The notes beneath the pieces are model-generated. The model was not told the DNA's origin. It saw only the letters and a program-made list of their open reading frames with translations, and did not search any database. From positions 1 to 14,875 of the forward strand of contig JAKCDE010000026.1 in assembly GCA_021838585.1 (NCBI GenBank): a DNA stretch of 14,875 nucleotides, written 5' to 3'. The translations under genes and the position numbers were made by a program. This DNA is from Nitrospirota bacterium. Lineage in GTDB: Bacteria; Nitrospirota_A; Leptospirillia; Leptospirillales; Leptospirillaceae. Shown here one piece after another: positions 7,081-14,466 of this stretch (positions are counted from its first letter, which is position 1; each line of letters starts with the position of its first letter).

Positions 7081-7419
7081 ATGCTGAATGATAGGTTTGA
7101 AGACAGTAAAAGCCTTTCCGAGCCCGAAAAGAGCAAGGAGGCGAATCCGGAGTCGGAAGAGATTGCAGGCACCGGAGTTGGGGAGGATTCCTCCGGCTTC
7201 GGATCCGGTGGCGCCTTCCGGCAATACGGCCAGGAAAAATCCCGGCCTCCGCTGACCCTGATCCCGATCCCGGGGGTGCTGCCTCCCTCCCGCCTCCTTC
7301 GAATCCTGGACGGAGGAGACGGGTGGGGGATCGAGATTGCTCCCGGCACCTGGCCAAAGGAAGGCGGGTCCGATCTTCCGGAATCAAAGGAGGGGGAAGA
7401 TCGGGACTCCGGCCTTTAG
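7081..7419 (+). CDS. doubtful 112-codon hypothetical ORF
   Basis: I do not recognise this protein. The frame is open for 112 codons in a GC-rich island inside an AT-rich intergenic region, downstream of a good promoter (6971-6999). About two thirds of its codons end in G or C, only loosely like its neighbours. The first 40 residues are acidic and low-complexity (many E, S and G). The middle is proline-rich (PPLTLIPIPGVLPP), and the end is again charged. There is no hydrophobic segment, known motif or ribosome binding site before the ATG. The last codons overlap a perfect 10-bp inverted repeat (7370-7379 with 7395-7404). It may be a chance frame in a decayed or non-coding stretch. Confidence 0.25.
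   Translation: MLNDRFEDSKSLSEPEKSKEANPESEEIAGTGVGEDSSGFGSGGAFRQYGQEKSRPPLTLIPIPGVLPPSRLLRILDGGDGWGIEIAPGTWPKEGGSDLPESKEGEDRDSGL
7370..7404. repeat. 10-bp inverted repeat
   Basis: CCGATCTTCC (7370-7379) and GGAAGATCGG (7395-7404) are perfectly complementary with a 15-base loop. No T-run follows on either strand, so it is not an intrinsic terminator. It could be a protein-binding dyad or an RNA structure between the doubtful ORF and the kinase promoter. Confidence 0.4.
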
Positions 7420-7466
7420 CTCGTGCTTGCATAAAGAAAAATTAAAACAATTTATCATTGTAAGGT

Positions 7467-7482
7467 ATCAAACAAAATTGAT
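7467..7482. promoter_or_regulatory. inverted repeat upstream of the kinase promoter
   Basis: ATCAA (7467-7471) and TTGAT (7478-7482) are inverted around ACAAAA. The centre lies about 20 bases before the -35 and about 54 bases before the predicted transcription start, a normal place for an activator site. No specific regulator can be assigned. Confidence 0.3.
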
Positions 7483-7493
7483 GCTGATACAGC

Positions 7494-7522
7494 TTGTAAG
7501 TTTTTTCACGACTCTTTATTAT
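7494..7522 (+). promoter_or_regulatory. promoter of the globin-kinase operon
   Basis: TTGTAA (7494-7499), a 17-base spacer and TATTAT (7517-7522) form a good sigma-70 promoter with transcription expected near 7529. The leader is then very short and runs directly into GGAGGA (7532-7537) and the mini-ORF at 7548. Confidence 0.55.
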
Positions 7523-7547
7523 GGAATTCATGGAGGATAGTCGTTTC

Positions 7548-7571
7548 ATGAATCAAGGGAATCTCTTGTGA
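7548..7571 (+). CDS. seven-codon leader ORF overlapping the kinase start
   Basis: ATG 7548 opens a seven-codon frame (MNQGNLL) preceded by GGAGGA at 7532-7537, 10 bases upstream. Its TGA (7569-7571) overlaps the kinase's GTG (7568-7570) in a GTGA junction. The kinase GTG itself has only AAGGGA inside the mini-ORF. This is the arrangement expected if ribosomes reach the kinase by coupling. It could equally be chance, since the frame is so short. Confidence 0.35.
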   Translation: MNQGNLL

Positions 7572-9250
7572 CAAGCATGGCATCCCATGCCGAGAGGGCC
7601 CGGCGCATGGCTGACCGTCTCGGCCTTTCCGAGGCCGAGATCAAAAAACGCAAGATTTTTCTTGGCATTTCCGGAGAGGAAGAGGCGGCCCTTTCCCTGC
7701 TTCGTCCTTTCTTCCAGCAGAGAACTCCGGCCTTCGTGACGCTTCTTCATGGACGGATCGGAGACTTTCCCGAAACTGCCAAAATCCTCGAAAAAGCCCA
7801 TTCCCAGAGCTGGCTGAGATCCCGACATTCGGAGTATTTCGTCGAACTGGTCTCGGGGCCCTACGACATGGCCTATGTCACGAACCGGCTGGCCGTCGGC
7901 ATCGCCCACCAGGAGATCGGCCTCGAGCCGGAATGGGTCCAGGCTTCGTTCGGGCTCTTCCTCGAATGGGCGGGGCGGATTCTCCGGGAGGATCCGGCAT
8001 CGCCCCTTCCCTCCCATCCTGCCCTGTGCGACTCTCTCTCGAAGATCACCCTGTTCGATTCGGGGCTGGTCATGGATTCCTACTTCATGGCCGAACGCGA
8101 GCGGATGGAGGTCCTCTCCAGGGTCTTCGAGACCAATGCCGAGGTCGTCTGGATCCTGGACAGTCAATGGGTCCTGCGCCACGCCAACAAGACCTCGGAA
8201 AAAGTGGTCGGGTGGTCTCCGACCGATCTGGTGGGGAAGCCGGTCGAGGATTTTCTTGTCTCCGGGACAGACTCCCCCAACCCGTCGCGGAAGGATCTCG
8301 TCGCGACCGCTCTCAGGGAGGGGCACTGGGAAGGGGAGCTTCTGGTGGAACACCGGAACGGATCCCGCTTTTCGGTCTGGGCGACGGTGAACCTGCTCGA
8401 GGACGATCCCGGCAGGGGTCTCATTCTCGAATTCCGGGACCGGACGGCGGAAAAGCGGACAGAGCGCGAGCTTCTCCTGAAGACAAACGAGCTTCTCAGA
8501 TCGAACCGGGATCTCGAGCAGTTCGCCTATGTGGCCTCCCACGACCTGCAGGAACCCCTCCGGATGGTGACAAGCTACACCCAGCTCCTGGCCCGGCGCT
8601 ATCAGGGGAAGCTCTCCGAAGAGGCCGACGACTTCATTCGCTTCGCGGTGGACGGCGCCGTCCGGATGCAGGCGCTCATCAATGCCCTTCTGACCTATTC
8701 CCGGGTCGACACCCGGGGGAAGCCCCTTGTCGCCACGGAGACCGCCGCGGCCCTGGACCAGGCCCTGGACAACCTTCGGCTCGCGATTCGGGAAAGCGGC
8801 GCCGTCATCGATCGGGGATCTCTCCCCCAAATTCACGGTGATCCCGTCCAGATCATGCAGCTCTTCCAGAATCTGGTGGGGAACGCGATCAAGTTCCGCT
8901 CTCCGCGGGGCGTTCCGCACATTGCGATCTCCGCAGAGCGGGAGGGCGATTTCTGGAGGTTCACTGTTTCCGACAACGGGATCGGCATCGACCCGCGTTA
9001 CTTCGAAAGAATTTTCACGATTTTTCAAAGGCTCCACACGAAGGAGGAATATCCCGGGACGGGGATCGGCCTGGCGCTCTGCAAGCGCATCGTCGAGCGC
9101 CATGGGGGATCGATCGGAGTCCGGTCCGTTCCGGGAGAAGGATCCTCGTTTCATTTCACCCTGAAGGCTTTTGCCGGGGAAGAGGCCCCCGCAGTGTCCG
9201 GAGAGAGGGCCGACGAACATCCTCCAACGCAGAAAGGATCCGCATCGTGA
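7568..9250 (+). CDS. globin-coupled PAS sensor histidine kinase
   Basis: A 560-residue cytosolic hybrid of three modules. Residues about 20-170 form a globin-coupled-sensor domain. Its signature [14 protein letters not shown] supplies H114 as the likely proximal heme ligand, so it probably senses O2, NO or redox. Residues about 181-295 form a PAS domain. Residues 315-533 are a phytochrome-type kinase: phosphoacceptor H325 in [13 protein letters not shown] box with N439 in [10 protein letters not shown]469 in SDNGIGID, the F-box segment [12 protein letters not shown], and GTGIGLAL (497-504). There is no membrane segment. After residue 535 a short polar tail ends the protein. An in-frame stop at 7538 limits the start to GTG 7568 or ATG 7577. 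The stop overlaps the response regulator GTG (GTGA), so the two are co-translated. It heads the signalling operon. Ligand identity is inferred from the globin fold only. Confidence 0.9.
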   Translation: MTSMASHAERARRMADRLGLSEAEIKKRKIFLGISGEEEAALSLLRPFFQQRTPAFVTLLHGRIGDFPETAKILEKAHSQSWLRSRHSEYFVELVSGPYDMAYVTNRLAVGIAHQEIGLEPEWVQASFGLFLEWAGRILREDPASPLPSHPALCDSLSKITLFDSGLVMDSYFMAERERMEVLSRVFETNAEVVWILDSQWVLRHANKTSEKVVGWSPTDLVGKPVEDFLVSGTDSPNPSRKDLVATALREGHWEGELLVEHRNGSRFSVWATVNLLEDDPGRGLILEFRDRTAEKRTERELLLKTNELLRSNRDLEQFAYVASHDLQEPLRMVTSYTQLLARRYQGKLSEEADDFIRFAVDGAVRMQALINALLTYSRVDTRGKPLVATETAAALDQALDNLRLAIRESGAVIDRGSLPQIHGDPVQIMQLFQNLVGNAIKFRSPRGVPHIAISAEREGDFWRFTVSDNGIGIDPRYFERIFTIFQRLHTKEEYPGTGIGLALCKRIVERHGGSIGVRSVPGEGSSFHFTLKAFAGEEAPAVSGERADEHPPTQKGSAS

Positions 9251-9711
9251 CCCGAATCGAAGAGGTGGGACGGCCGGTAGAGTTTCTCCTGGTCGAAGAC
9301 AATCCCGGGGATGTCCGGTTGACCCGGGAAGCCCTTCGCGACAGCAAGGTGAGGAACAACCTGAATGTTCTGGGGGACGGCATCTCCGCCCTGGCCTTTC
9401 TCAGGCGGGAGCCTCCCTACGAGAGCGCCCCGAGGCCGGACATCATCCTTCTCGATCTCAATCTCCCCAAGATGGACGGACGGGAAGTGCTCTCGACCAT
9501 CAAGGCCGACCCCCGCTTGAAGCGGATCCCCGTGGTGGTCATCACCTCCTCGGAGGCGGAGCAGGACATTCTCCGGACCTACGACCTTCATGTGAACTGT
9601 TATGTGACGAAGCCGGTGGATCTCGACCAGTTCATCAAGGTGGTCCAGTCCATCGAGAGCTTCTGGCTGACCATCGTCCAGCTTCCCCCACCCAGCGAAT
9701 CGGAGTCCTGA
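9247..9711 (+). CDS. Rcp1-like single-domain response regulator
   Basis: A 154-residue stand-alone receiver of the type paired with phytochrome-like kinases (Rcp1 group), marked by the opening [18 protein letters not shown]. The acidic pocket is E17/D18, the phosphoacceptor is D70 in [13 protein letters not shown], the switch threonine is T100 in VVVITSSE, and the conserved lysine is K122 in [11 protein letters not shown]. There is no output domain, so it most likely shuttles phosphate or acts by protein contact. The REC domain of the next gene is an obvious candidate partner in a phosphorelay. The GTG start overlaps the kinase stop by 4 bases, with AAAGGA upstream. The next gene begins 4 bases after its stop. 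All key residues are intact. Confidence 0.92.
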   Translation: MTRIEEVGRPVEFLLVEDNPGDVRLTREALRDSKVRNNLNVLGDGISALAFLRREPPYESAPRPDIILLDLNLPKMDGREVLSTIKADPRLKRIPVVVITSSEAEQDILRTYDLHVNCYVTKPVDLDQFIKVVQSIESFWLTIVQLPPPSESES

Positions 9712-9715
9712 TACC

Positions 9716-11839
9716 GTGATCGAACGCACCCTCAAGGTTCTTTTCATCGAGGACAATCCGGGCGACATTCTCCTCGTGGAGGAGATGCTGCACTCGACGG
9801 GAGAGCGCCGGATCGAACTCCGTTCGACAAACCGCATCTCCACGGCCCGGGAGATGATGAAAACCAAGGAGATCGACGCCCTCCTTCTCGACCTGGGCCT
9901 TCCGGACGTCAACGGACTCGAAACCCTGGAAAAGATCCACCGCATCTTTCCGGATCTCCCCATCGTCGTCCTCTCCTCTCTCGAGGACGAGGAGATGGCC
10001 GTCTCCGCCCTTCAGATCGGAGCCCAGGACTTTCTGGTCAAGGGAACCATCAACGGGCATCTCCTGACCCGGGCCCTGTTCTACGCCATCAAGAGGAAGG
10101 AGCTCGATTCCAGGCTTCTCTACCTGGCCACCCACGACTCCCTGACGGGGCTCTTCAACCGGAAGTTTTTTCACGATCAGCTGAACCGCTCCATCGGCCT
10201 TTCGACGAAGAACGACAGGCGGTTTGCCGTCCTTCTCCTCGACCTCGCCAGCTTCCGGGGGGTGAATGATACCTTCGGCCACGCCGTCGGTGACCAGCTG
10301 CTGGTCGACGTGGCGCGGCACCTCCAGAAGGTGGTCCGGAAGGGCGATACGGTCGCCCGCATGGGCGGGGACGAGTTTGCCGTGATCCTTGAAGACCTTC
10401 CGGACGACGATCGCGTGACGGAAGTCGTGGACAAGATCCGTGCCGCCCTTTGCCGGATCCATTCCATCGATGCCAACGAGATCGACCTCGACCTCGCGAT
10501 CGGGATCAGCCGGTTCCCCACGGACGGAATCCTCTCCGGAGAGCTCGTCCGAAAGGCCGGACGGGCTCTCAACCTCTCCCGGGAGGCGGGGGAGCTCTCC
10601 CTTCATTTCTACAGCCCCTCCATGGAGGAGAGTTTCAAGATCAAGAAGGAGCTCCGGTCCGAATTTTCCCGGGCTCTCAAAAATGGGGAGCTGACCCTCC
10701 ATTACCAGCCCATCGTCAACATCCGGACCCACGCCCTGACAGGGGTCGAAGCGCTGGTTCGATGGAACCATCCCGACCGGGGGATTCTTTCTCCCGCCGC
10801 CTTCCTGCCCCAGATCATGGGAACGGAGCTGATCGTTTCGATGGGAGAGTGGGTCCTGAGAGAGTCCCTTTCCCGGCTCTCCGAATGGCTCGGGCAGGGA
10901 ATCACCCTGTCGATGTGCGTCAACGTCGACCTCCTTCAGCTCCGCAAGGCCGATTTTGTCTCCCGGCTCTCGAAGATCCTGGGGGAGCATCCTTCCGTTC
11001 CGCACCGGCTCCTGGAGCTCGAGATCATCGAGACCTCGACGGCTGAAAGCGTCCCCAATCTTCCGGAGATCCTGTCCGACATCCATGCCATGGGCGTTCG
11101 CCTGGCCATCGACGACTTCGGAACCGGGTACTCCTCTCTGGCCTATCTGAAACATCTTCCGGTCGACACTCTGAAGATCGACCAGGGATTCGTGATCGGC
11201 ATGAGAAACAACAGGGAAAATCTGGCGATCATCGAAAGCATCGTGAGCCTGGCCCGAATCTTCGGCCGGAGCGTGGTGGCCGAAGGAATGGAGGAGATGG
11301 AGTATGAGCCCCTCCTCATCAAGCTCGGATGCGACCATGCCCAGGGCTATGCGATCGGGCGTCCCATGCCGCCGGAGCAGTTTCTCAAATGGCGCCGGGA
11401 GTGGATGGCGAGCGACGGCTCCGAAAAGCTTCTTCCCGCGCCTCCTTTGAACGAGCTTTCGATCCTGTCGACCCAGGTCGAGCACTTTGCCTGGATCCAG
11501 AACATCCTTTCCCTCGCGCAGAAGTCCCTCTCGACCCCGCTGACCCAGGCCGAGGAGGCGGTTTTTTCGGACACGCCGGCCCAGGAGTGGTATGCGAGCG
11601 AAGGTCGCGCCGACTATGGGGATGTTCCCGCATTCCGGGAACTCGACTTTCTCTACCGGGAGACGCGGGAGCTTTCCCGGGAGATGCTGAAGGCCATCCA
11701 GTCCAGGAACCTGGAGGGAATGCGCTACGATTCCCAGCGTCTGCTCCTTTCGAAGGACTCCCTTCTGGCCCTCTACGGGACCCTTCAGAAGGACGCCATG
11801 TTCCGTTCCATTCTCGACAGGCGGGATCGGGTCCGGTGA
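9716..11839 (+). CDS. REC-GGDEF-EAL c-di-GMP enzyme with a CZB-like tail
   Basis: A 707-residue c-di-GMP turnover protein. A receiver domain (residues 5-125) has D59 in LLLDLGLPD. The GGDEF domain (about 134-300) has an intact GGDEF at 217-221 and a product-inhibition RxxD at 208-211. Its first metal-site motif reads DLASFRGVND instead of the common DxDxFKxxND; the metal-binding D176 and N184 are kept. The EAL domain (about 312-560) has E345-A-L, N403, IETS (438-441), IDDFGTGYSS (465-474), K487/D489, E523 and Q543, so it looks catalytically competent as a phosphodiesterase. Residues 575-700 form an alpha-helical tail resembling the CZB zinc-sensing domain seen with GGDEF in DgcZ, but most ligands are substituted. 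It has a GTG start 4 bases after the receiver gene, with GGAG 10 bases upstream. The net direction (synthesis or breakdown) cannot be judged from sequence. Confidence 0.9.
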   Translation: MIERTLKVLFIEDNPGDILLVEEMLHSTGERRIELRSTNRISTAREMMKTKEIDALLLDLGLPDVNGLETLEKIHRIFPDLPIVVLSSLEDEEMAVSALQIGAQDFLVKGTINGHLLTRALFYAIKRKELDSRLLYLATHDSLTGLFNRKFFHDQLNRSIGLSTKNDRRFAVLLLDLASFRGVNDTFGHAVGDQLLVDVARHLQKVVRKGDTVARMGGDEFAVILEDLPDDDRVTEVVDKIRAALCRIHSIDANEIDLDLAIGISRFPTDGILSGELVRKAGRALNLSREAGELSLHFYSPSMEESFKIKKELRSEFSRALKNGELTLHYQPIVNIRTHALTGVEALVRWNHPDRGILSPAAFLPQIMGTELIVSMGEWVLRESLSRLSEWLGQGITLSMCVNVDLLQLRKADFVSRLSKILGEHPSVPHRLLELEIIETSTAESVPNLPEILSDIHAMGVRLAIDDFGTGYSSLAYLKHLPVDTLKIDQGFVIGMRNNRENLAIIESIVSLARIFGRSVVAEGMEEMEYEPLLIKLGCDHAQGYAIGRPMPPEQFLKWRREWMASDGSEKLLPAPPLNELSILSTQVEHFAWIQNILSLAQKSLSTPLTQAEEAVFSDTPAQEWYASEGRADYGDVPAFRELDFLYRETRELSREMLKAIQSRNLEGMRYDSQRLLLSKDSLLALYGTLQKDAMFRSILDRRDRVR

Positions 11840-11916
11840 AGAGCCAAATCCCGACACGATGGCGTCAGTTTTGCCCGATCGCCCCTCATTCTTTTTTTAG
11901 CCCCGGGAGACGTTCC

Positions 11917-11970
11917 ATGAAAAGCGACCTCGGGCCCCTGCTCCCGGAACGGGAGCGCTCCTCCTCATGA
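11917..11970 (+). CDS. 17-codon leader ORF overlapping glgA
   Basis: ATG 11917 has a good ribosome binding site (GGGAGA at 11906-11911, 5 bases away) and encodes MKSDLGPLLPERERSSS. It stops at TGA 11968-11970, overlapping the glgA ATG (11967) as ATGA. The glgA ATG has a pyrimidine-rich upstream sequence (GCTCCTCCTC) with no Shine-Dalgarno. Inside the leader ORF, GCTCCCG (11940-11946) and CGGGAGC (11950-11956) form a perfect 7-bp hairpin. Coupled translation of glgA is therefore plausible. No homologue is recognised. Confidence 0.45.
   Translation: MKSDLGPLLPERERSSS
11940..11956 (+). promoter_or_regulatory. hairpin just upstream of glgA
   Basis: GCTCCCG and CGGGAGC pair perfectly around GAA, ending 10 bases before the glgA ATG and lying within the leader ORF. 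No T-run follows. In the mRNA it would be opened by ribosomes translating the leader ORF, which could link leader translation to glgA initiation. That role is inference. Confidence 0.4.
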
Positions 11971-13448
11971 AAAGTCCTCTCTCCGTCTTCTTCCTCACAT
12001 CGGAGGTCATGCCTGTCGTCAAGACAGGCGGCCTGGCCGATGTTTCCTCAGCCCTTCCCCAGGCCCTTTCCGGAGAAGGGGGGGAGGGGATCGACATCCG
12101 GATCGGGACGGTCGGGTTCCGGGGGGTCGAGCACCGGAAGGGGTTCTCCCTCATCCGGAGCTTCGTGGCCCGGACCCCGGCCGGGCCCTTGACGATCCGG
12201 ATCTTCGAAGGGAGACTTGCCAAGGGGGACGTTCCGGTCTACGCGCTCGACCCGGAAGGGATCTTCGACCGGCCCGGCCTCTATGGGGAGGGAGGGGGGG
12301 AGTACCCCGACAATCTCGAGCGCTTCTCCCTCTGGAATCATGCCCTTCTCCACCTTCCGGCCGTCACCGGGTTCATGCCGGACATTCTGCATGCAAACGA
12401 CTGGCAGTCGGCCCTTTCCGTCCCGCTCCTGCCGCATGTGATCCGTCCCCGGTGGCAAACCAAGCCGATCCGGACGATCCTCTCCATTCACAACATGGCT
12501 TTCCAGGGTGTCTATCCGCTCGACCAGTGGCACTGGACCGGCCTTCCCCCCTCCTACAACAACTTCGACGGGCTCGAGTTCCATGGCCGCCTCTCCCTTT
12601 TGAAGGGAGGAATCCAGTTCGCAGACCGGATCACCACGGTCAGCCCGACCTATCGTGAGGAGGTGCTGTGGGAGCCCGGAGGATGCGGGCTGTCGGGAGC
12701 CCTCCGCCACCGCCAGGACCGCTTTGTCGGCCTCCTGAACGGCATCGACGAACGGGAGTGGAATCCCCTGGACGATCCCTTCTTGCCCGTTCATTACTCG
12801 CGCGACGAGCTGAAGGGAAAGGAGGTCCTGAAACAAAGAATGAGGGAGGAATGGGGCTTCTCCTCCGCTCCCTCCACTCCTCTATACGGGGTCGTCTCGA
12901 GGATGGCCCACCAGAAGGGTTTGGGGCTCCTGGCGGAGACGCTGGAATCCCTGGGCGAGTCGGGCGATCTTCCGGGAGACTGGATCGTTCTGGGATCGGG
13001 GGACCCCGAAATCGAAGCGCGATGGCGAGGACTCGCGGAGAGCTTCCCGGACAGGATCCGTCTACGGATCGGTTTCGACGAGGCCCTGGCCCACCGCATC
13101 GTGGGAGCCTCCGATTTTCTGGTCGTGCCTTCGGTCTACGAACCCTGCGGCCTTACACAGATGTACGCGATGCGCTATGGGACCCTCCCGGTGGTCAATC
13201 CGACCGGTGGGCTGCGGGACACGGTCGAGGACGGGAAGACGGGACTTTGGATGGAAGAGCTGTCCGAAAAAGGACTGGGCGACGCCCTTATGAAGGCCCG
13301 GATCCTTTGTCTCGGAGGAGGGGAGATGGAGGCCATGAGAAGGCGGGCAATGACGGTCGATTCGAGCTGGAAAAGCCGGGCCAGGGATTATGCCCGTCTT
13401 TATCGGGAGGTTCTGGAGGCTCCCCCCTGGCACAACCCTCTCGGTTAG
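11967..13448 (+). CDS. glgA: glycogen synthase (ADP-glucose, GT5 family)
   Basis: A 493-residue cytosolic glycosyltransferase that extends alpha-1,4-glucan from ADP-glucose; the length is normal for bacterial GlgA. Motifs run in order: the substrate-binding VKTGGLADV (residues 18-26, K19), HANDWQS (142-148), HNMAFQG (175-181), LLNGID with WNPL (257-268), the donor-site SRMAHQKG (311-318, R312 and K317), and SVYEPCGLTQMYAMRYGT (389-406) containing the catalytic-site glutamate E392, then TGGLRDTV. All are intact. It follows the c-di-GMP operon by 127 bases with no convincing terminator or promoter between, so read-through from that operon is possible. Translation probably depends on the leader ORF whose stop overlaps this ATG. 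I see no glgC or glgB nearby. Confidence 0.95.
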   Translation: MKSPLSVFFLTSEVMPVVKTGGLADVSSALPQALSGEGGEGIDIRIGTVGFRGVEHRKGFSLIRSFVARTPAGPLTIRIFEGRLAKGDVPVYALDPEGIFDRPGLYGEGGGEYPDNLERFSLWNHALLHLPAVTGFMPDILHANDWQSALSVPLLPHVIRPRWQTKPIRTILSIHNMAFQGVYPLDQWHWTGLPPSYNNFDGLEFHGRLSLLKGGIQFADRITTVSPTYREEVLWEPGGCGLSGALRHRQDRFVGLLNGIDEREWNPLDDPFLPVHYSRDELKGKEVLKQRMREEWGFSSAPSTPLYGVVSRMAHQKGLGLLAETLESLGESGDLPGDWIVLGSGDPEIEARWRGLAESFPDRIRLRIGFDEALAHRIVGASDFLVVPSVYEPCGLTQMYAMRYGTLPVVNPTGGLRDTVEDGKTGLWMEELSEKGLGDALMKARILCLGGGEMEAMRRRAMTVDSSWKSRARDYARLYREVLEAPPWHNPLG

Positions 13449-13461
13449 GTCCTGGGAATGA

Positions 13462-13485
13462 GGGGGCCCTCCCCGGATCTTTCTA
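13462..13485 (+). terminator. weak terminator after glgA
   Basis: GGGG (13462-13465) and CCCC (13471-13474) can pair around GCCCT. They are followed by a mixed T-rich stretch (ATCTTTCTATTTC) rather than a clean T-run. It lies between convergent genes, where a terminator is expected. Confidence 0.3.
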
Positions 13486-13617
13486 TTTCGGGTTGATCCG
13501 GTTTGCCGCGCGGATGGCCCGGATCATGGCCGCCCCCCCCACCACGAAGGCCAGCAGCACGCCTCCTATCACAATGTAGTCCATCGCGTTCCAGGATCCT
13601 GTCGATGATGCGCCCAT
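13483..13617 (-). CDS. 44-residue single-span membrane protein
   Basis: An unrecognised small protein. It has 44 codons from ATG 13617 to TAG 13483-13485, with AAGGAGAC ending 4 bases before the ATG, a strong ribosome binding site. Residues 1-12 are polar (GASSTGSWNAMD), residues 13-32 form one hydrophobic helix (YIVIGGVLLAFVVGGAA), and the end is basic (RAIRAANRINPK). By the positive-inside rule the C-terminus would be cytoplasmic and the short N-terminus outside. It begins 33 bases after the stop of the Crp/Fnr-family gene on the same strand, so the two are probably co-transcribed. It resembles small accessory subunits of membrane complexes in overall shape only; no function is assigned. 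An 8-base run of C on the + strand (13533-13540) falls inside the gene and would be prone to slippage. Confidence 0.7.
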   Translation of the reverse strand: MGASSTGSWNAMDYIVIGGVLLAFVVGGAAMIRAIRAANRINPK

Positions 13618-13650
13618 GATTGTCTCCTTGTCCCTTTAAAATCGGGACCG

Positions 13651-14439
13651 TTAGGGAATTCGGCCTTCCTTCTTCAATCGTTCGATATTCAGGATATAGA
13701 TCCTGTTGCTCTCGATTCTGAGAATCCCGGCCTGGACAAAGGCCCCGAGGGAGCGGGAGACCGTTTCCCGGCTGACCCCGGACAGAGACGCCAGCTCCTG
13801 TCGGGTGAACCGGTCTTGGATGAAAGGAGTCTCTCCGTCGATTCCGCCCTCTTTTTCGTAAAGTTCGAAGAGGGTCCGCGACACCTTTTCGTAGGCGTCC
13901 CCGTAGGCCATGTGCATGAGCTTTCCGTCGGTTTCCCGGAGACGGGCCGACAGGGCGGACAGGAGACGCAGGGTGATTTCAGGATAGTCCCGGATCAGCC
14001 GGAGAAAAGGCTCCTTTTCGATGGCGACCACACGCGTGGGCTCCAGGGCCGAGACATTGGCGGTTCTCGTTCCATTATCCCACAGGGACACCTCTCCGAA
14101 AAAGTCCGGAGGGTAGACGACGGCCAGGATGATTTCGCGCCCCTCCCTGTCCTCGATGGAGACCTTGACCGATCCGGAGAGAACGAGAAAGAGTTCGGAG
14201 CCCAGGTCGTTGGCCTGGATGATCCGGTGGGAGGAGCGGTAGGTCCGGATGCGGGAAAATGAGCCGATCTGGTCGAGAAGGGGTTCGGGAAGCCCATGAA
14301 AAAGGGGAATCGCTTCAAGGGTATGCCGGAGCGGGGGAGATTCCTGGTAGTCACGCGTGGTCAAAGGAAAAAGCTCCCGATGAGGACGTTGGGGATGCGG
14401 ATGACCGCGGTTCCGGAACTGGCATGGACAGACATTCAT
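13651..14439 (-). CDS. Crp/Fnr-family transcriptional regulator
   Basis: A two-domain regulator of up to 262 residues. A cyclic-nucleotide-binding beta-roll spans about residues 40-160, with LFLVLSGSVKVS and the cassette DFFGEVSLWDNGTRTA (112-127; G115, E116, R125). A long dimer helix follows, then a winged helix-turn-helix (211-235, FTRQELASLSGVSRETVSRSL). The recognition helix reads RETVSR, mixing the R-E-x-x-x-R layout of Crp with the E-x-x-S-R layout of Fnr, so the target site cannot be assigned safely. The only cysteines are C4 and C6, so an Fnr-type [4Fe-4S] sensor is excluded. ATG 14439 has GAGGA 4 bases upstream, but the first 25 residues are atypical (rich in H, P and R). A TTG at residue 26 with GGAGC upstream is an alternative. 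A perfect TATAAT lies about 46 bases upstream. The 44-residue membrane protein gene follows. Confidence 0.9.
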   Translation of the reverse strand: MNVCPCQFRNRGHPHPQRPHRELFPLTTRDYQESPPLRHTLEAIPLFHGLPEPLLDQIGSFSRIRTYRSSHRIIQANDLGSELFLVLSGSVKVSIEDREGREIILAVVYPPDFFGEVSLWDNGTRTANVSALEPTRVVAIEKEPFLRLIRDYPEITLRLLSALSARLRETDGKLMHMAYGDAYEKVSRTLFELYEKEGGIDGETPFIQDRFTRQELASLSGVSRETVSRSLGAFVQAGILRIESNRIYILNIERLKKEGRIP

Positions 14440-14466
14440 TCCTCGGGAAGTTGGGTCGACGCGGAA

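Noticed and set aside
7372..7395. Shared string CGATCTTCCGGAAT near 1579-1592 and 7371-7384, and TCGTTTCATGAAT at 53-65 and 7541-7553
   Set aside because: Exact matches of 13-14 bases are expected by chance once or so in 15 kb, more so with biased codons; flanks do not extend the match.
9635..11857. 740-codon open frame on the - strand opposite the GGDEF-EAL gene, and similar long antisense frames at 235-1776, 7553-9220 and 4348-6810
   Set aside because: Each lies fully opposite a gene with clear family motifs and gives a charged, repetitive product with no recognisable domain. Such frames arise from strong G/C third-position bias.
11860..11898. T-run at 11891-11898 between the GGDEF-EAL gene and glgA as a terminator
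   Set aside because: Only a 4-bp GGCG/CGCC pairing with a long loop lies upstream, and it is not adjacent to the T-run. Read-through into glgA remains possible.
13651..14439. Fnr-type iron-sulfur oxygen sensor
   Set aside because: The whole protein has only two cysteines (C4, C6), both in a doubtful N-terminal extension; four are needed.
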